DNA of 64,000 bases, from assembly GCF_016861565.1 (NCBI RefSeq), contig NZ_BOLK01000004.1:62001-126000 (forward strand), given 5' to 3'. A program made the position numbers and the translations under genes. This document shows positions 18,914 to 30,350 of the stretch, piece after piece (the stretch's first letter is position 1; every line of letters begins with the position of its first letter). The stretch comes from Secundilactobacillus yichangensis (GTDB lineage: Bacteria; Bacillota; Bacilli; Lactobacillales; Lactobacillaceae). The notes below the pieces were generated by a model. That model saw only the letters and a list, made by a program, of their open reading frames with translations. It searched no databases and had not been told where the DNA came from.

Positions 18914-19768
18914 TTGCGGGGAATTCTTGCAGCACTAAATCCCATTGCGTTTCACTTGGGACCGATTCAGGTTCATTGGTACGGCATCATTATTGCCAGT
19001 GCCGTAATTATTGCGGTAACCTTGGCAGTTCGCGAAGGCGGTCGCCGAAACGTCGACGCCGATGATATTTACGATATGATTTTATGGGCGTTACCGGCGG
19101 CGATTATCGCAGCGCGTATTTATTATGTTGCCTTTGAATGGCCTTATTACTCGCAGCATTTATCGGAAATCATCCAAATATGGGATGGCGGTATCGCAAT
19201 CTATGGTTCGTTGATTGGCGCTGGATTAGTAGTCTTTTTCTTCTGCCGATCACGGCTTATTCCCGTGTGGCTGATGCTGGATATTGCTGCCCCAACCGTC
19301 ATTATGGCTCAGGGAATGGGCCGTTGGGGCAACTTTATGAACCAAGAAGCCTTTGGTCAAATTACCAGTTTAAGCTTTCTTCAGGGTTTGCATATCCCGC
19401 ACTTTATTATTTCGCAAATGCTGATTAACGGTGCTTATCGTCAACCAACCTTTTTGTATGAATCGACCTGGGATATTTTAGGCTTTATTGTTTTGATGAG
19501 TTTACGACATCGACCGGGACTTTTTAAACAAGGTGAAGTATTCTTAAGTTACGTGATCTGGTATTCATTCGGTCGTTTCTTTATTGAAGGAATGCGGACC
19601 GATAGTTTGATGCTGTTTAACACGATTCGGGTTTCTCAGCTGTTATCCGTGATATTGTTTATTGTCGCAATTGGACTCATTATGTATCGTCGGCGACTTG
19701 GCAGTCAGGTTCCAATGTATCTGGACGGTAATCCATATTCAAAAAAGGCCCAGCAGGCTAAAAATTAA
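18914..19768 (+). CDS. lgt: Prolipoprotein diacylglyceryl transferase
   Basis: This integral membrane enzyme moves diacylglycerol from phosphatidylglycerol to the lipobox cysteine of prolipoproteins. It is about 284 residues with seven hydrophobic helices. Family stretches are 'VHWYGIII' near 20, '[10 protein letters not shown]' near 65, the Lgt signature '[17 protein letters not shown]' variant near 137, and '[15 protein letters not shown]' near 220. The TTG at 18914 is chosen, 7 bases after AGAGGTG. The hprK-lgt-gpsA order is typical of lactobacilli. Confidence 0.95.
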   Translation: MRGILAALNPIAFHLGPIQVHWYGIIIASAVIIAVTLAVREGGRRNVDADDIYDMILWALPAAIIAARIYYVAFEWPYYSQHLSEIIQIWDGGIAIYGSLIGAGLVVFFFCRSRLIPVWLMLDIAAPTVIMAQGMGRWGNFMNQEAFGQITSLSFLQGLHIPHFIISQMLINGAYRQPTFLYESTWDILGFIVLMSLRHRPGLFKQGEVFLSYVIWYSFGRFFIEGMRTDSLMLFNTIRVSQLLSVILFIVAIGLIMYRRRLGSQVPMYLDGNPYSKKAQQAKN

Positions 19769-19780
19769 GGAGAAATTACT

Positions 19781-20794
19781 ATGTCTGAAAAAATTGCAGT
19801 ATTAGGTGCAGGTTCTTGGGGTAGTATTTTGGCAAATCTACTGGATGAAAATGGCAATGAAGTTTCACTTTGGTCGTATAATCCGGATCAGGTCAAAGAG
19901 CTTAATGAAAAGCATACCAATACGCATTATATAAAGGATTTTACGTATTCTGAAACCCTTAAAGCCTATTCAGATTTAAAGCAGGCACTAACGGATGCCA
20001 CTACAGTATTGTTCGTTGTACCGACGAAGGCGGTTCGTTCAGTGGCAAGTGACACCAAGGCCGTTCTGGAAGAATTGCATACTAAACCGCAACTGATTCA
20101 CGCCAGCAAAGGAATCGAACAGGGAACCTACAAACGGGTTTCTGAAATTTTGGCCGAGGAAATTCCAGCAGATCTCAGGAAATCCATTACGGTTCTGTCT
20201 GGACCAAGTCATGCTGAAGATGTTGCCAAACGAGATATTACGTTAGTGACGGCTGCTAGCGCCGATTTAGATGCTGCTAAGCACGTTCAGCAATTGTTTA
20301 TGAACCGTTACTTCCGGGTTTATACCAATAGTGATGTTATTGGCGTGGAAATTGCGGCTGCTTTGAAGAACATTATTGCTCTGGGTACGGGTGCCTTAAA
20401 CGGGTTAGGCTATGGTGATAACGCTAAAGCAGCCTTGATGACCCGTGGGCTTGCTGAAATTTCACGGTTGGGTGCTTCCTTTGGCGCTAACCCGCAGACC
20501 TTTACTGGTTTGGCCGGTGTCGGAGACATCATCGTTACCGGGACCAGTCAGAACTCACGGAACTACCGTGCTGGTGATGAGTTAGGTAAAGGCCAGACTT
20601 TGGATGAAGTCATCGACACTATGGGAATGGTGATTGAAGGGGTCGCAACTACCAAAGCCGCCTATGAACTTTCGAAGCAGCGCGGAGTGGAAATGCCAAT
20701 TACCGAAGCTATTTATCAAGTGCTTTATGAGGGCAAAGACATTCGCAAAGCAATTTCAGATTTAATGATGCGTGAAGGCCGTTCAGAATTTTAA
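19781..20794 (+). CDS. gpsA: NAD(P)-dependent glycerol-3-phosphate dehydrogenase
   Basis: This enzyme reduces dihydroxyacetone phosphate to sn-glycerol-3-phosphate for phospholipid and teichoic-acid synthesis. It is 337 residues. A Rossmann 'VLGAGSWGS' lies near residue 6, the catalytic Lys region '[13 protein letters not shown]' near 190, and the GpsA motif '[11 protein letters not shown]' near 245. AAGGAG precedes the start and it is 12 bp after lgt. Confidence 0.96.
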   Translation: MSEKIAVLGAGSWGSILANLLDENGNEVSLWSYNPDQVKELNEKHTNTHYIKDFTYSETLKAYSDLKQALTDATTVLFVVPTKAVRSVASDTKAVLEELHTKPQLIHASKGIEQGTYKRVSEILAEEIPADLRKSITVLSGPSHAEDVAKRDITLVTAASADLDAAKHVQQLFMNRYFRVYTNSDVIGVEIAAALKNIIALGTGALNGLGYGDNAKAALMTRGLAEISRLGASFGANPQTFTGLAGVGDIIVTGTSQNSRNYRAGDELGKGQTLDEVIDTMGMVIEGVATTKAAYELSKQRGVEMPITEAIYQVLYEGKDIRKAISDLMMREGRSEF

Positions 20795-20811
20795 GCGGTT
20801 GGCCTTATTAC

Positions 20812-20840
20812 TCGACAAACTTACAAAAAGATAGTAAACT
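20812..20840 (+). promoter_or_regulatory. Likely promoter of trxB
   Basis: TCGACA (20812-20817) and TAAACT (20835-20840) are spaced 17 bp apart, about 75 bp upstream of the trxB start. Confidence 0.5.
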
Positions 20841-20916
20841 GAGTCTCGTCTTTTAATTACAGAGGTTGAACAAATTAATTAGTGTCGCATTCGTTGCGCT
20901 TGAAAGGGGAAGTAGT

Positions 20917-21861
20917 ATGGCTAAACAGTATGATGTAATTGTGATTGGTGCAGGCCCTGGCGGAATGACCGCAGCGCTTTATGCATCCCGTGCCAACTTG
21001 TCCGTACTCATGTTAGATCGCGGTATTTATGGCGGTCAGATGAACAACACTGCGGCAATTGAAAACTATCCCGGTTTCTCTTCAGTCCTCGGACCGGATC
21101 TGGCTGAAGATATGTATAAGGGTGCGACTCAATTTGGCGCCGAATATGCTTATGGCAGTGTGGAATCCGTTGAAGATCACGGTGCTACCAAGGTTGTGAC
21201 CACTGATACGGATACCTTTGAAGCTAAAGCCGTGATTATTGCAACCGGATCAGAGTACCGTAAATTAGGGGTTCCTGGTGAAGAAACCTATGGTGGCCGT
21301 GGAGTTTCGTACTGCGCGGTATGCGATGGTGCTTTCTTTAAGGGCCGTGAAGTCATCGTGGTCGGTGGTGGTGATTCTGCCGTTGAAGAGGGCCTTTACT
21401 TGACCCAGTTAGCTTCTAAAGTTACGGTTATTCATCGTCGTGATCAACTACGTGCTCAAAAGATTATTCAGGATCGAGCATTTGCTAACGATAAGATGAA
21501 CTTCGTCTGGAACAGTAACGTTAAGGAAATCCTCGGGGATGACCAAAAGGTAACTGGCGTTAAAGTTCTGAACAATAAGACTGGTGAAGAAACAACCATT
21601 GATGCTAGCGGTGTCTTCATTTACGTTGGTATTTTACCTAAGACTGAGCAGCTTGCAGGCCTTGGTATTACCGATGATATGGGCTGGATTGAAACTAATG
21701 ACCATATGGAAACGAAGGTTCCCGGTATTTTTGCCATCGGTGATGTTCGGGTTAAAGATCTTCGGCAGATTACAACTGCTGTTGGTGATGGCGGTGTTGC
21801 TGGCCAGCAAGTCTTTAAGTACATTGAATCACTGGCTGACAATGGTGCAGCTGTTAAATAA
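20917..21861 (+). CDS. trxB: Thioredoxin-disulfide reductase
   Basis: This 314-residue flavoprotein reduces thioredoxin using NADPH. The FAD motif 'VIGAGPGGMTAALYA' is at the N-terminus, the redox-active 'CAVC' within 'SYCAVCDGAFF' near residue 135, and the NADPH motif 'VVGGGDSAVEE' near 150. The C-terminal FAD motif is 'GIFAIGDVR'. The ATG at 20917 follows AAAGGGGAAGTAGT; the upstream TTG at 20866 lacks a site. It is monocistronic between a promoter and a strong terminator. Confidence 0.97.
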   Translation: MAKQYDVIVIGAGPGGMTAALYASRANLSVLMLDRGIYGGQMNNTAAIENYPGFSSVLGPDLAEDMYKGATQFGAEYAYGSVESVEDHGATKVVTTDTDTFEAKAVIIATGSEYRKLGVPGEETYGGRGVSYCAVCDGAFFKGREVIVVGGGDSAVEEGLYLTQLASKVTVIHRRDQLRAQKIIQDRAFANDKMNFVWNSNVKEILGDDQKVTGVKVLNNKTGEETTIDASGVFIYVGILPKTEQLAGLGITDDMGWIETNDHMETKVPGIFAIGDVRVKDLRQITTAVGDGGVAGQQVFKYIESLADNGAAVK

Positions 21862-21880
21862 ATTTAAATTAAAACGTTTA

Positions 21881-21913
21881 AAAATGGAATGGTCACTGAC
21901 CATTCCATTTTTT
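21881..21913 (+). terminator. Terminator after trxB
   Basis: A perfect stem AAATGGAATGGT/ACCATTCCATTT with a short loop, followed by six Ts. Confidence 0.9.
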
Positions 21914-21992
21914 AATCAGATAAATTCGGTCGTTTTTCTAGTCAGTTACTATATAATGAAGAAGAACTGTAAAATATAAAGGGGACACAAAC

Positions 21993-22517
21993 ATGCAGAC
22001 ACTTGCGAAACAATTATCCAACCAGCTTTCCTACGACGTACGGGAACTAACTCACGAAGATGAAGATCAAATCTATCATTTGCAAAAACAGCACAAAGCT
22101 TTCTTTGATTTATTCTTAGATCATCAATTAACCAAGCGGGAAGCCATTTCTGATCTTGACGAAGTGCCAAGTGAGGCAACCGTTGCACAGAAACATTACT
22201 TGGGTTTGTTTGCCGGTGATCAATTAGTGGCCACCGTTGACTTAACTATCGATTATCCACTGCCTCAACTAGTTTGGCTGGGGCAATACTTTGTTGATGA
22301 AACAGTCATTTCGGTAAGTGAAAAAGCTAAGATTCTAAATCAGATTCTTATTGTTCTTAAAAAGCTGATGGCTGTACAGGTTCAATTATTGGTACTCAAG
22401 GCCGATCAAGCCAGTCAAGCTTTCTATGACAAGGCCCAATTTGAAAGGCTAAGTGACACCAGAACTCAAGTTGGAAAGGTGTTTATGGACGCGGTTATTT
22501 ATCAAAAAACACTGTAG
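21993..22517 (+). CDS. GNAT-like acetyltransferase, uncharacterised
   Basis: This 174-residue protein has a GNAT-like arrangement: an N-terminal helix, 'YLGLFAGDQLVATVDLTIDYP' resembling the beta2-beta4 strands, 'WLGQYFVDE', and a C-terminal 'LVLKADQASQAFYDKAQFER' motif. The last fits the typical NxxAxxFYxKxGF of acetyltransferases, with substitutions. The acetyl-CoA loop is not clear. The substrate is unknown. It stands alone between trxB and uvrB with its own ribosome binding site (AAAGGGGAC). Confidence 0.7.
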   Translation: MQTLAKQLSNQLSYDVRELTHEDEDQIYHLQKQHKAFFDLFLDHQLTKREAISDLDEVPSEATVAQKHYLGLFAGDQLVATVDLTIDYPLPQLVWLGQYFVDETVISVSEKAKILNQILIVLKKLMAVQVQLLVLKADQASQAFYDKAQFERLSDTRTQVGKVFMDAVIYQKTL

Positions 22518-22585
22518 TCAGCTCAGTGAGCCAAAGACTGCTATATCAGCCTTTATACCGGATTTATTTGAAGCTGATTCTTTCG

Positions 22586-22615
22586 TTGGCGAAAATACGT
22601 TCGCTATGTTAGAAT
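22586..22615 (+). promoter_or_regulatory. uvrBA promoter with overlapping LexA (DinR) box
   Basis: TTGGCG (22586-22591) and TAGAAT (22610-22615) are spaced 18 bp apart. CGAAAATACGTTCG (22590-22603) differs at one position from the Gram-positive SOS box CGAAC-RNRY-GTTCG. It would block RNA polymerase when LexA is bound. Confidence 0.75.
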
Positions 22616-22688
22616 AGACAAACGCATGTGGGAAGGCACTCGCTTTCCTGCTTTTAACGTGTACTGAATTTAAGGGGGTAAGCCATTT

Positions 22689-24695
22689 ATGATTGAACGG
22701 CAGGAAAATCGTCAGTTTGACCTAGTTTCAAAGTATCAGCCCACCGGTGATCAGCCTGAGGCAATCAAAGAATTAACTGAAGGCATCGAAGAGGGCAAAA
22801 AAGCTCAAGTGCTGCTGGGTGCGACTGGAACGGGGAAAACATTTACCATTTCCAACGTGATCAAAAACGTGAATAAGCCAACGCTGATTTTGTCTCATAA
22901 CAAAACGTTAGCTGGCCAACTTTATGGCGAATTCAAAGAATTCTTCCCCAATAACGCGGTTGAGTATTTTGTCAGTTATTATGATTACTACCAGCCTGAA
23001 GCCTACGTCCCATCAAGTGACACGTACATTGAAAAGGATTCATCCATTAATGATGAGATCGATAAGCTGCGTCACTCTGCCACCAGTTCGTTACTTGAAC
23101 GCAACGATGTGATTGTGGTGGCGTCAGTTTCTTCAATCTTTGGTTTAGGGGACCCAACTGAATATAAGAATCACACGGTAACACTTAGAGTTGGTGAGCA
23201 GATTGAACGCAACGATTTAATGCGTAAGTTGGTTGATATCCAATTCGAACGCAATGACATTGATTTTCAACGCGGTCGTTTCCGGGTTCATGGAGATGTG
23301 CTGGAAATTTTTCCAGCTTCTCATGATGAACACGCGTTACGAGTGGAATTTTTTGGTGATGAAATCGACCGAATTCGTGAGGTTGATGCCTTAACCGGCG
23401 AAATTATTGGTGATCGGGATCACGTTGCCATTTTCCCAGCCACCCACTTTATGACTAACGACGATATTATGGATCACGCAATCACTGGTATTGAAGCTGA
23501 GCTGAAGGACCGGTTGGCCTACTTTGAAAAAGAGGGTAAGCTGCTGGAAGCACAGCGGTTAAAGCAGCGGACCACTTACGATATTGAGATGTTACGGGAA
23601 ATGGGTTACACCAACGGAATTGAAAACTATTCACGGTTTATGGATGGCCGTAAGCCCGGTGAACCACCGTATACGCTATTGGATTTCTTCCCGAAGGACT
23701 TCCTTTTAGTAGTGGATGAATCTCACGTTACTATGCCGCAAGTTCGTGGTATGTATAATGGTGACCGTTCCCGGAAGCAGCAGCTGATCGATTATGGTTT
23801 CCGGCTGCCAAGTGCGCTGGATAACCGGCCGCTAAAGCTTGATGAATTCGAAAAACACGTTAATCAAGTGGTTTATATGTCAGCCACCCCTGGTGACTAC
23901 GAAATGGATCAGACGAACACGGTTGTCCAGCAAATCATTCGACCGACTGGCTTGCTGGATCCAACGGTTGAAGTACGCCCAATTATGGGCCAAATGGATG
24001 ATTTAGTTGGTGAGATCAATAAACGGATTGACGCCAATGAACGGGTCTTTGTCACAACTTTGACCAAGAAAATGGCTGAAGATTTAAGTGAGTACCTGAA
24101 AGATTTGGGGATCAAAGTGGCTTACTTACACAGTGATATCAAGACGTTGGAACGGACTCAAATTATCCGTGATTTACGCCTGGGTAAGTATGACGTACTG
24201 GTCGGAATCAACCTGTTGCGTGAAGGAATCGATGTGCCTGAAGTCTCATTGGTTGCAATTTTGGATGCTGATAAGGAAGGCTTTCTCCGTAATGAACGGT
24301 CATTGATTCAAACGATGGGTCGGGCTGCACGGAACGAACATGGAGCGGTTATCATGTATGCTGATACCGTGACTGATTCCATGAAAAAGGCGATGGATGA
24401 AACCGCCCGCCGGCGTAAGATTCAAACGGCTTATAATAAGAAACATGGCATTACTCCGAAGACGATTAAGAAGGATATTCGCGATTTGATTAGTGTTACC
24501 AAGCCAGATGAGAGCGCTGGTAAGAAAGATGATTTCGTGGAAAGCGACTTTGAATCCATGACACTTGAACAGCAGCAAGACATGATCAAACGGCTGGAAG
24601 ACGAGATGCGCAGTGCGGCTAAGAAGCTCGATTTCGAGCACGCGGCAACGTTGCGTGATACCGTCTTGGAACTAAAGACCGAATTAGATGGGTAA
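22689..24695 (+). CDS. uvrB: Excinuclease ABC subunit B
   Basis: This 668-residue damage-verification helicase of nucleotide excision repair has Walker A 'GATGTGKT' near residue 45 and the beta-hairpin '[12 protein letters not shown]' near 95. 'VDESH' lies near 340 and the helicase motif 'QTMGRAARN' near 540. A C-terminal UVR domain ('[22 protein letters not shown]') for UvrC contact ends the protein. AAGGGGG precedes the start. uvrA follows 17 bp later. Confidence 0.98.
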   Translation: MIERQENRQFDLVSKYQPTGDQPEAIKELTEGIEEGKKAQVLLGATGTGKTFTISNVIKNVNKPTLILSHNKTLAGQLYGEFKEFFPNNAVEYFVSYYDYYQPEAYVPSSDTYIEKDSSINDEIDKLRHSATSSLLERNDVIVVASVSSIFGLGDPTEYKNHTVTLRVGEQIERNDLMRKLVDIQFERNDIDFQRGRFRVHGDVLEIFPASHDEHALRVEFFGDEIDRIREVDALTGEIIGDRDHVAIFPATHFMTNDDIMDHAITGIEAELKDRLAYFEKEGKLLEAQRLKQRTTYDIEMLREMGYTNGIENYSRFMDGRKPGEPPYTLLDFFPKDFLLVVDESHVTMPQVRGMYNGDRSRKQQLIDYGFRLPSALDNRPLKLDEFEKHVNQVVYMSATPGDYEMDQTNTVVQQIIRPTGLLDPTVEVRPIMGQMDDLVGEINKRIDANERVFVTTLTKKMAEDLSEYLKDLGIKVAYLHSDIKTLERTQIIRDLRLGKYDVLVGINLLREGIDVPEVSLVAILDADKEGFLRNERSLIQTMGRAARNEHGAVIMYADTVTDSMKKAMDETARRRKIQTAYNKKHGITPKTIKKDIRDLISVTKPDESAGKKDDFVESDFESMTLEQQQDMIKRLEDEMRSAAKKLDFEHAATLRDTVLELKTELDG

Positions 24696-24712
24696 TAAGG
24701 GGGACATTGTTT

Positions 24713-27580
24713 TTGGCAAACGATTATATTGATATTCACGGGGCAAGAGCCCATAACTTAAAGAACATTAACGTCAAAATTCCTAAAAATAAACTGGTCG
24801 TTATCACTGGTTTATCAGGCTCTGGGAAGAGTTCTCTGGCTTTTGATACGCTCTATGCTGAAGGTCAAAGACGTTATGTTCAAAGCTTATCTGCCTATGC
24901 CCGTCAATTTTTAGGTCAAATGGATAAACCGGATGTAGACTCTATCGATGGGCTATCACCAGCAATTTCAATCGACCAAAAAACCACCTCGAAGAACCCC
25001 CGTTCAACGGTGGGAACCGTCACGGAAATTAATGACTATCTCCGATTGCTATGGGCTCGTGTCGGCACACCCATCTGTCCCAATGACGGTACTGAGATTT
25101 CCAGTCAGTCCGTTGAACAGATGGTGGATAAAGTCCTCTCACTGCCTGAACGGACGAAGCTGCAAATTTTGTCACCAATTGTGCGGGAGAAAAAGGGCCA
25201 GCATAAAAAGGTGTTTGATAAAATTAAGCGCGAAGGTTTTGTTCGGGTTCGTATCGATGGCAAAGTTCACGACGTTGACGAAGAAATTGATTTGAATAAG
25301 AATCAGATGCATTCCATTGATATCGTGGTTGACCGAATTATTGTCAAGAGAGGGATTCGTTCTCGCTTGTTCGATTCCTTTGAAGCCGCACTGCGACTAA
25401 GCGGCGGTTATGCGGTTGCTGACTTGATCGATGGCGAACCCATCATGTTTTCGGAACATTACGCCTGCCCAGTTTGCGGCTTCACTGTGGGTGAGCTGGA
25501 ACCGCGTTTGTTTTCATTCAACGCACCGTTTGGCGCTTGCCCTGACTGTGATGGGTTAGGGATGAAGCTGGAAGTAGACCCGGATCTGATTGTTCCTGAC
25601 ACCACTAAAACTCTGCGTGAAGGCGCACTTGCACCGTGGGATTCCAGTTCCAAATATTATCCAGAAATGCTGCGTCAAGCTTGTGAGCAGGCGAATATTG
25701 ATATGGATACGCCCTGGGAGAAGATGCCTGAGGATGCGAAGCAGTTTGTCCTTTATGGTTCAAAGGGGAAGAACTACCACTTTGTCTTGGACAGCGATTT
25801 TGGCGGTGTTCGGGAAACGGACGCGCCCTTTGAAGGTGTCATCAATAATGTGGAACGCCGCTATCACAACGGCTCTGATTTTACTCAGGGTCAGATGCAG
25901 CAATATTTTCGCGAGCTGACCTGTCAGACCTGCCATGGCTATCGGCTGAATCGTAAAGCGTTGGCGGTTAAAATTGGCGGCCATCATATTGGCGAAGTTT
26001 CTGATTTAGCTATCAGCAAGGAACTGCCTTTCTTTGAAGACCTCCATTTTAGCGAGCAAAACGAAACCATCGCTAAACCAATTTTAAAGGAAATTCGTGA
26101 CCGGTTGACCTTCTTGGAAAACGTTGGACTGGATTATCTGACGCTTAGCCGTTCTGCCCGAACATTGTCCGGTGGGGAAGCCCAGCGGATTCGTTTGGCA
26201 ACTCAGATTGGGTCAAATTTATCCGGTGTGCTCTACATCTTGGATGAACCCTCTATTGGTTTACATCAACGTGACAATGATCGACTGATTGCTTCCCTGA
26301 AAAAGATGCGCGATTTGGGCAATACGCTGATTGTCGTGGAACATGATGAAGATACCATGCTGGCGGCCGATTATCTGATTGATATTGGTCCGGGAGCTGG
26401 TGCCAACGGTGGTGAAGTCATGGCTGCAGGAACACCTAAACAGGTGACGCGGGTTAAGAAATCTTTGACCGGTCAGTACCTGTCCGGAAAGAAGTTTGTG
26501 CCAGTGCCAACTGAGCGTAGTAAGGGCAATGGTAAGAAGATTCGCATTACTGGTGCGGCTGAAAATAACCTCAAGAACATTACCGTGGATTTCCCGTTAG
26601 GTGAGTTTGTGGTGGTGACCGGGGTTTCCGGTTCTGGTAAATCGACACTGGTCAACACGATTTTAAAGCGGGTACTGGCTCAAAAATTGAACCATAATTC
26701 CGAAAAGCCTGGCAAGTATAAATCAGTTAGCGGGATCAAGAACATTGAGAAGATCGTTAACATTGATCAAAGTCCCATCGGGCGGACACCACGGAGTAAC
26801 CCGGCAACGTATACCGGTGTGTTTGACGATATTCGCGGCTTGTTTGCTCAAACGACTGAAGCTAAGATGCGTGGTTACCAAAAAGGCCGGTTCAGCTTTA
26901 ATATTAAAGGCGGCCGTTGCGAAGCCTGCCACGGTGACGGTATTTTAAAGATTGAAATGAACTTTTTGCCCGATGTGTACGTGCCTTGTGAAGTTTGTCA
27001 TGGCACCCGCTATAACTCAGAAACGCTAGAAGTCGAATATAAGGGTAAGAACATTGCGGATGTTTTGAATATGACCGTTGACCAGGCGTTAGATTTCTTT
27101 AGCGCCATTCCCAAGATTACCCGCAAGCTCCAAACGATTCATGATGTGGGACTGGGCTATGTGACTATGGGCCAATCCGCAACGACCTTATCCGGTGGTG
27201 AAGCGCAACGGATGAAGCTGGCTGCCGAACTGCAAAAGAAGGCGGATGGCAAGAACTTTTACATTCTTGATGAACCAACTACCGGTTTGCACACGGATGA
27301 TATCAAACGGTTGCTGGAAGTTTTGCACCGGCTGGTCGATAAAGGGAATACCGTTTTAATTATTGAACATAATTTGGATGTCATAAAAACGGCTGATTAC
27401 TTGATCGATTTAGGACCAGAAGGCGGTGACGGCGGTGGCCAAGTGGTCGCTACTGGTACGCCTGAAGACATTGCTAAGGTGAAGGAAAGCTACACCGGAC
27501 AGTACTTGGGGCCAATCCTTGAACGCGATAAAAAGCGGATGGCCGAGACTCAAAAAGCCAAGACCGTTAAAAGTAAATAA
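24713..27580 (+). CDS. uvrA: Excinuclease ABC subunit A
   Basis: This 955-residue tandem ABC ATPase recognises DNA damage. The first Walker A is '[10 protein letters not shown]' near 33 and the second '[10 protein letters not shown]' near 642. The two signatures are 'LSGGEAQRI' and 'LSGGEAQRM'. Zinc fingers are CPVC...CPDC near 253-280 and CEAC...CEVC near 740-765, with additional cysteines in the insertion ('CQTCHG'). The start is the TTG at 24713, about 8 bases after AAGGGGG. It is co-transcribed with uvrB and ends at a strong bidirectional terminator. Confidence 0.98.
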   Translation: MANDYIDIHGARAHNLKNINVKIPKNKLVVITGLSGSGKSSLAFDTLYAEGQRRYVQSLSAYARQFLGQMDKPDVDSIDGLSPAISIDQKTTSKNPRSTVGTVTEINDYLRLLWARVGTPICPNDGTEISSQSVEQMVDKVLSLPERTKLQILSPIVREKKGQHKKVFDKIKREGFVRVRIDGKVHDVDEEIDLNKNQMHSIDIVVDRIIVKRGIRSRLFDSFEAALRLSGGYAVADLIDGEPIMFSEHYACPVCGFTVGELEPRLFSFNAPFGACPDCDGLGMKLEVDPDLIVPDTTKTLREGALAPWDSSSKYYPEMLRQACEQANIDMDTPWEKMPEDAKQFVLYGSKGKNYHFVLDSDFGGVRETDAPFEGVINNVERRYHNGSDFTQGQMQQYFRELTCQTCHGYRLNRKALAVKIGGHHIGEVSDLAISKELPFFEDLHFSEQNETIAKPILKEIRDRLTFLENVGLDYLTLSRSARTLSGGEAQRIRLATQIGSNLSGVLYILDEPSIGLHQRDNDRLIASLKKMRDLGNTLIVVEHDEDTMLAADYLIDIGPGAGANGGEVMAAGTPKQVTRVKKSLTGQYLSGKKFVPVPTERSKGNGKKIRITGAAENNLKNITVDFPLGEFVVVTGVSGSGKSTLVNTILKRVLAQKLNHNSEKPGKYKSVSGIKNIEKIVNIDQSPIGRTPRSNPATYTGVFDDIRGLFAQTTEAKMRGYQKGRFSFNIKGGRCEACHGDGILKIEMNFLPDVYVPCEVCHGTRYNSETLEVEYKGKNIADVLNMTVDQALDFFSAIPKITRKLQTIHDVGLGYVTMGQSATTLSGGEAQRMKLAAELQKKADGKNFYILDEPTTGLHTDDIKRLLEVLHRLVDKGNTVLIIEHNLDVIKTADYLIDLGPEGGDGGGQVVATGTPEDIAKVKESYTGQYLGPILERDKKRMAETQKAKTVKSK

Positions 27581-27590
27581 TGCACAATTA

Positions 27591-27629
27591 AAAACCGTTC
27601 CAGAATGATGAGATTCTGGAACGGTTTTT
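27591..27629. terminator. Bidirectional terminator between uvrA and the YeiH gene
   Basis: The stem AAAACCGTTCCAGAAT/ATTCTGGAACGGTTTT has a 6-base loop, with As on one side and Ts on the other. It serves both convergent genes. Confidence 0.9.
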
Positions 27630-27644
27630 GTCGTTAAATGCAAA

Positions 27645-28649
27645 TTAAAGTAAGACTGAAATTAAAATCAAAGCGCTAGCAACTTGGATGAGCAACAGAC
27701 CACCGCCGTAAAGTGCCAGTTTTTTGCCAGCTTTAATGAACGCTGCGAAGTTTAATCGAAGGCCAATTGCTGCAAGGGCCGTGACTTCGCACCAGCCCGA
27801 TAATCCGTGGGCCAGTCCGGAAATTGCCGGATTAAAATGGAACCATGAGTTAAGTGCGCAAAGTACCACGAACCCGATGACATACCAGGGCAGCGCGCGG
27901 CGCCAGCTACTTTGGATCGTGGATTCAACCCCTTGGGTGGCTTGATGATGCTGATGAATTTGGCTAAAAAGCAGGACGACCACTACCAGCATAATGATCC
28001 GTAAGATTTTAAACAGTGTCGCGTAGGTCGTAGTGGGTTCATTGACCATGGTCGCACTAGCAATCACTTGACCTACGGATTGAACTGTACCACCAATCAA
28101 AGCACCACGTAGAAAGTTATTGTGGTGAAAGGCTAATAAACTAATCACGGGCAGGGTGAGCATCAAAATGGTGCCCATAAGGTTGACCAGCGTGACGGCC
28201 AGCCGTTTTTCTTCGTCTTTAGCTTCGATGGCAGGCGTGATAGCAGCAATGGCTGAAGAACCGCAGACGGCGTTGCCACCAGCCATTAACAGCGTCATTC
28301 CTTCAGAAAAGTGCAGCATCTTTCCCAATAATAGGGCACCGCAAATGGTAATGGTCATCTGCAGTAAGATGAACGCTACACCGGTTAAATGCAGCTCACG
28401 GATGGTTTGAAAGGTGATGGTAGCGCCCAGTAAAAGGACCGAGTATTCCAGCAGCCGCTTTTCAGACCAAGCAGTTCCGCTGGCCCACATAGGTTGATGG
28501 ATGATGGTATTTCCTAGCAAGATGCCAATTAGCAAGGCGACCGTTGGTGCACCAATGCCCTTGATTAAAAATGAATTGATCAGCTGACTAATAATTGCAA
28601 TGATAAAACTAAGAATGAGTCCTGGTAAAACGGCACGTTCTGGTTTCAT
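27645..28649 (-). CDS. YeiH family putative sulfate exporter/membrane protein
   Basis: This 334-residue protein has about ten hydrophobic helices and matches the UPF0324/YeiH (PF03601) family. The stretch 'GGNAVCGSSAIAAITPAIEA' near residue 110 is the family hallmark, along with 'LLEYSVLLLGATITFQTI'. The family is annotated as putative sulfate exporters but substrate evidence is thin. The start is ATG 28649, 10 bases after GGAGG. It is divergent from a LysR gene, the usual partner in this family. Confidence 0.88.
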   Translation of the reverse strand: MKPERAVLPGLILSFIIAIISQLINSFLIKGIGAPTVALLIGILLGNTIIHQPMWASGTAWSEKRLLEYSVLLLGATITFQTIRELHLTGVAFILLQMTITICGALLLGKMLHFSEGMTLLMAGGNAVCGSSAIAAITPAIEAKDEEKRLAVTLVNLMGTILMLTLPVISLLAFHHNNFLRGALIGGTVQSVGQVIASATMVNEPTTTYATLFKILRIIMLVVVVLLFSQIHQHHQATQGVESTIQSSWRRALPWYVIGFVVLCALNSWFHFNPAISGLAHGLSGWCEVTALAAIGLRLNFAAFIKAGKKLALYGGGLLLIQVASALILISVLL

Positions 28650-28764
28650 AAACAATGTTCCTCCCTCTTTTGTACTTGTTGAAGTATACAGAAATTGCTA
28701 TCATTAATGAAATATCAAATTGTAATGGTTTCTATTAAGAATACTAATTAAAGGAGGTACGGTG

Positions 28765-29586
28765 GTGGATAAGCTTTTAAAAACCTTTATGGCAGTTTAT
28801 GAGACCCGGAATTTTTCGCTAGCAGCTAAGCAGTTATTTATTTCTCAGCCCAGTGTTTCCGTGCAGATCAACCAGTTGGAAAAAGAACTGGGTGTGAGTT
28901 TATTCGATCGCAGCGGACATCGACAAGTGCAGCCCACACCAGCCGCCGTTAAGCTTTATGGCACTGCAGAACAGCTGCTGCAAACCTGGGAAAAAGGGGT
29001 TGCACAGTTGAAACAATCCGCCGAACGGCCGCAAATTAAAGCTGTTTTAGGTTTCTCGCAAACGACTTCGGTGGAATTACTACCGAAAATTATTCAACCG
29101 TTATTGAGGGATACTCGGTTTCAATTTGAAATTAAAACGATGAATTCGGAAAATATTTTGCAAGCCGTGGTTGACCGGCGGGTGGCGTATGGCATCATTG
29201 AAAAGCCGATCGTTGCCGATTATGTTCAGCAAACGGAACTCCCTGGTGATCAGCTGGTGCTGGCAGGGAAAGCAGATGAAAGGCTCTGGCTGTTAAGAGA
29301 ACCCGGTTCAGGAGTACGACATTACACTGACGCGTATTTGCATGAGCAGGGAATCGTACCGCAGCGAACCCTCGTGGTGGACAGTAACCAAAGTATTATT
29401 GGTTTATTGACTCAGGGTATCGGCAAAACGCTGATGTCAGCAGGCGTTTTACCTGATCAAGTCACCCGCCAGCCTTTAGGGGAGCAGTATCGTCGCCACT
29501 TTTATCTGGTTGGACTGGACCAGCAGCCAAATGTTCAACTGGCGGCTTTGAGGGGAGTACTTAGCCAAGTTATGCTGAATCAATAA
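28765..29586 (+). CDS. LysR family regulator, probably of the divergent YeiH gene
   Basis: This 273-residue protein has an N-terminal winged helix (residues 1-60, 'FSLAAKQLFISQPSVSVQINQLEKELGVSLFDRSG') and a C-terminal substrate-binding-like domain. The closest functional type is CysL/YeiE-like regulators that sit beside yeiH. Start GTG 28765 is 7 bases after AAGGAGG; GTG 28762 is too close. The 110-bp divergent intergenic region is AT-rich and should hold the operator, but I could not define it. Confidence 0.85.
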   Translation: MDKLLKTFMAVYETRNFSLAAKQLFISQPSVSVQINQLEKELGVSLFDRSGHRQVQPTPAAVKLYGTAEQLLQTWEKGVAQLKQSAERPQIKAVLGFSQTTSVELLPKIIQPLLRDTRFQFEIKTMNSENILQAVVDRRVAYGIIEKPIVADYVQQTELPGDQLVLAGKADERLWLLREPGSGVRHYTDAYLHEQGIVPQRTLVVDSNQSIIGLLTQGIGKTLMSAGVLPDQVTRQPLGEQYRRHFYLVGLDQQPNVQLAALRGVLSQVMLNQ

Positions 29587-29678
29587 CTGGATTTTACGGA
29601 CATAAGTTGCCCTTAATCCTCACAATCGCTATGATATAACTTATAACAACTAGTTTATACAGAGTAGGAGTGAGGGAT

Positions 29679-30215
29679 ATGTTTAGTTTGCGACCTCGTT
29701 GGGGGTTTGATTGGCACGAATTGATTACGGGGGTTTTAAGCCTCGTTGCGGCTTATGCGGTCATCTGTATGCCAAGGGTTAGTCTGACGGCATTGGCATT
29801 GATTTTTGGCTTTCTAGCTATACTCAGTGGTTTAACCACGTTATCTGGCCTCGATAAATTACGGGATTTTGTTGGTAACTGGGCTAACGCTGCACTGGTA
29901 TTTGCCGTAATTGATTTGCTGATTGGCCTTTTCTTTATCATTAAGCCCAGCAGCGGCATTGTGGTTCTAGGCTATGTGGTAGCCTTCTGGTTCATCATCG
30001 ATTCAGTTGAGCGGCTAATGGTTGTCGGCCACTTACGCGATTTTGGGACGGGTTATTTTGTGACGTCAATCGTTTTGGATGTTTTATCACTGCTGTTAGG
30101 CATTTTGCTGCTGATTAACCCAGTAATTGCCATGATGTCAGTTACTTGGCTGATTGGGTTCTACCTGATTATTTTTGGCATTAACGCCATTGTTTTAGCC
30201 TTTGCAAGACGGTAA
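29679..30215 (+). CDS. HdeD/DUF308 family membrane protein
   Basis: This 178-residue protein has six hydrophobic segments in three pairs. It fits the DUF308 family that includes E. coli HdeD, linked to acid resistance. The role in lactobacilli is unproven. The start follows GAGTGAGGGAT. It is monocistronic and ends at a clear terminator. Confidence 0.82.
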   Translation: MFSLRPRWGFDWHELITGVLSLVAAYAVICMPRVSLTALALIFGFLAILSGLTTLSGLDKLRDFVGNWANAALVFAVIDLLIGLFFIIKPSSGIVVLGYVVAFWFIIDSVERLMVVGHLRDFGTGYFVTSIVLDVLSLLLGILLLINPVIAMMSVTWLIGFYLIIFGINAIVLAFARR

Positions 30216-30228
30216 ATAGGTTTAAAAG

Positions 30229-30269
30229 ACTGCCAGTGAGCATTAAACACTTGGCAGTTATTTTTTTTG
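30229..30269 (+). terminator. Terminator after the DUF308 gene
   Basis: ACTGCCAGTG pairs with CACTTGGCAGT and is followed by a run of eight Ts. Confidence 0.85.
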
Positions 30270-30350
30270 CAAAACACCCGGTTGAAATTAGTAATGACAC
30301 ACCTGGTGTGTTAGAATGTTTAAATGATTGATTTGATTGGAGATAGAACT

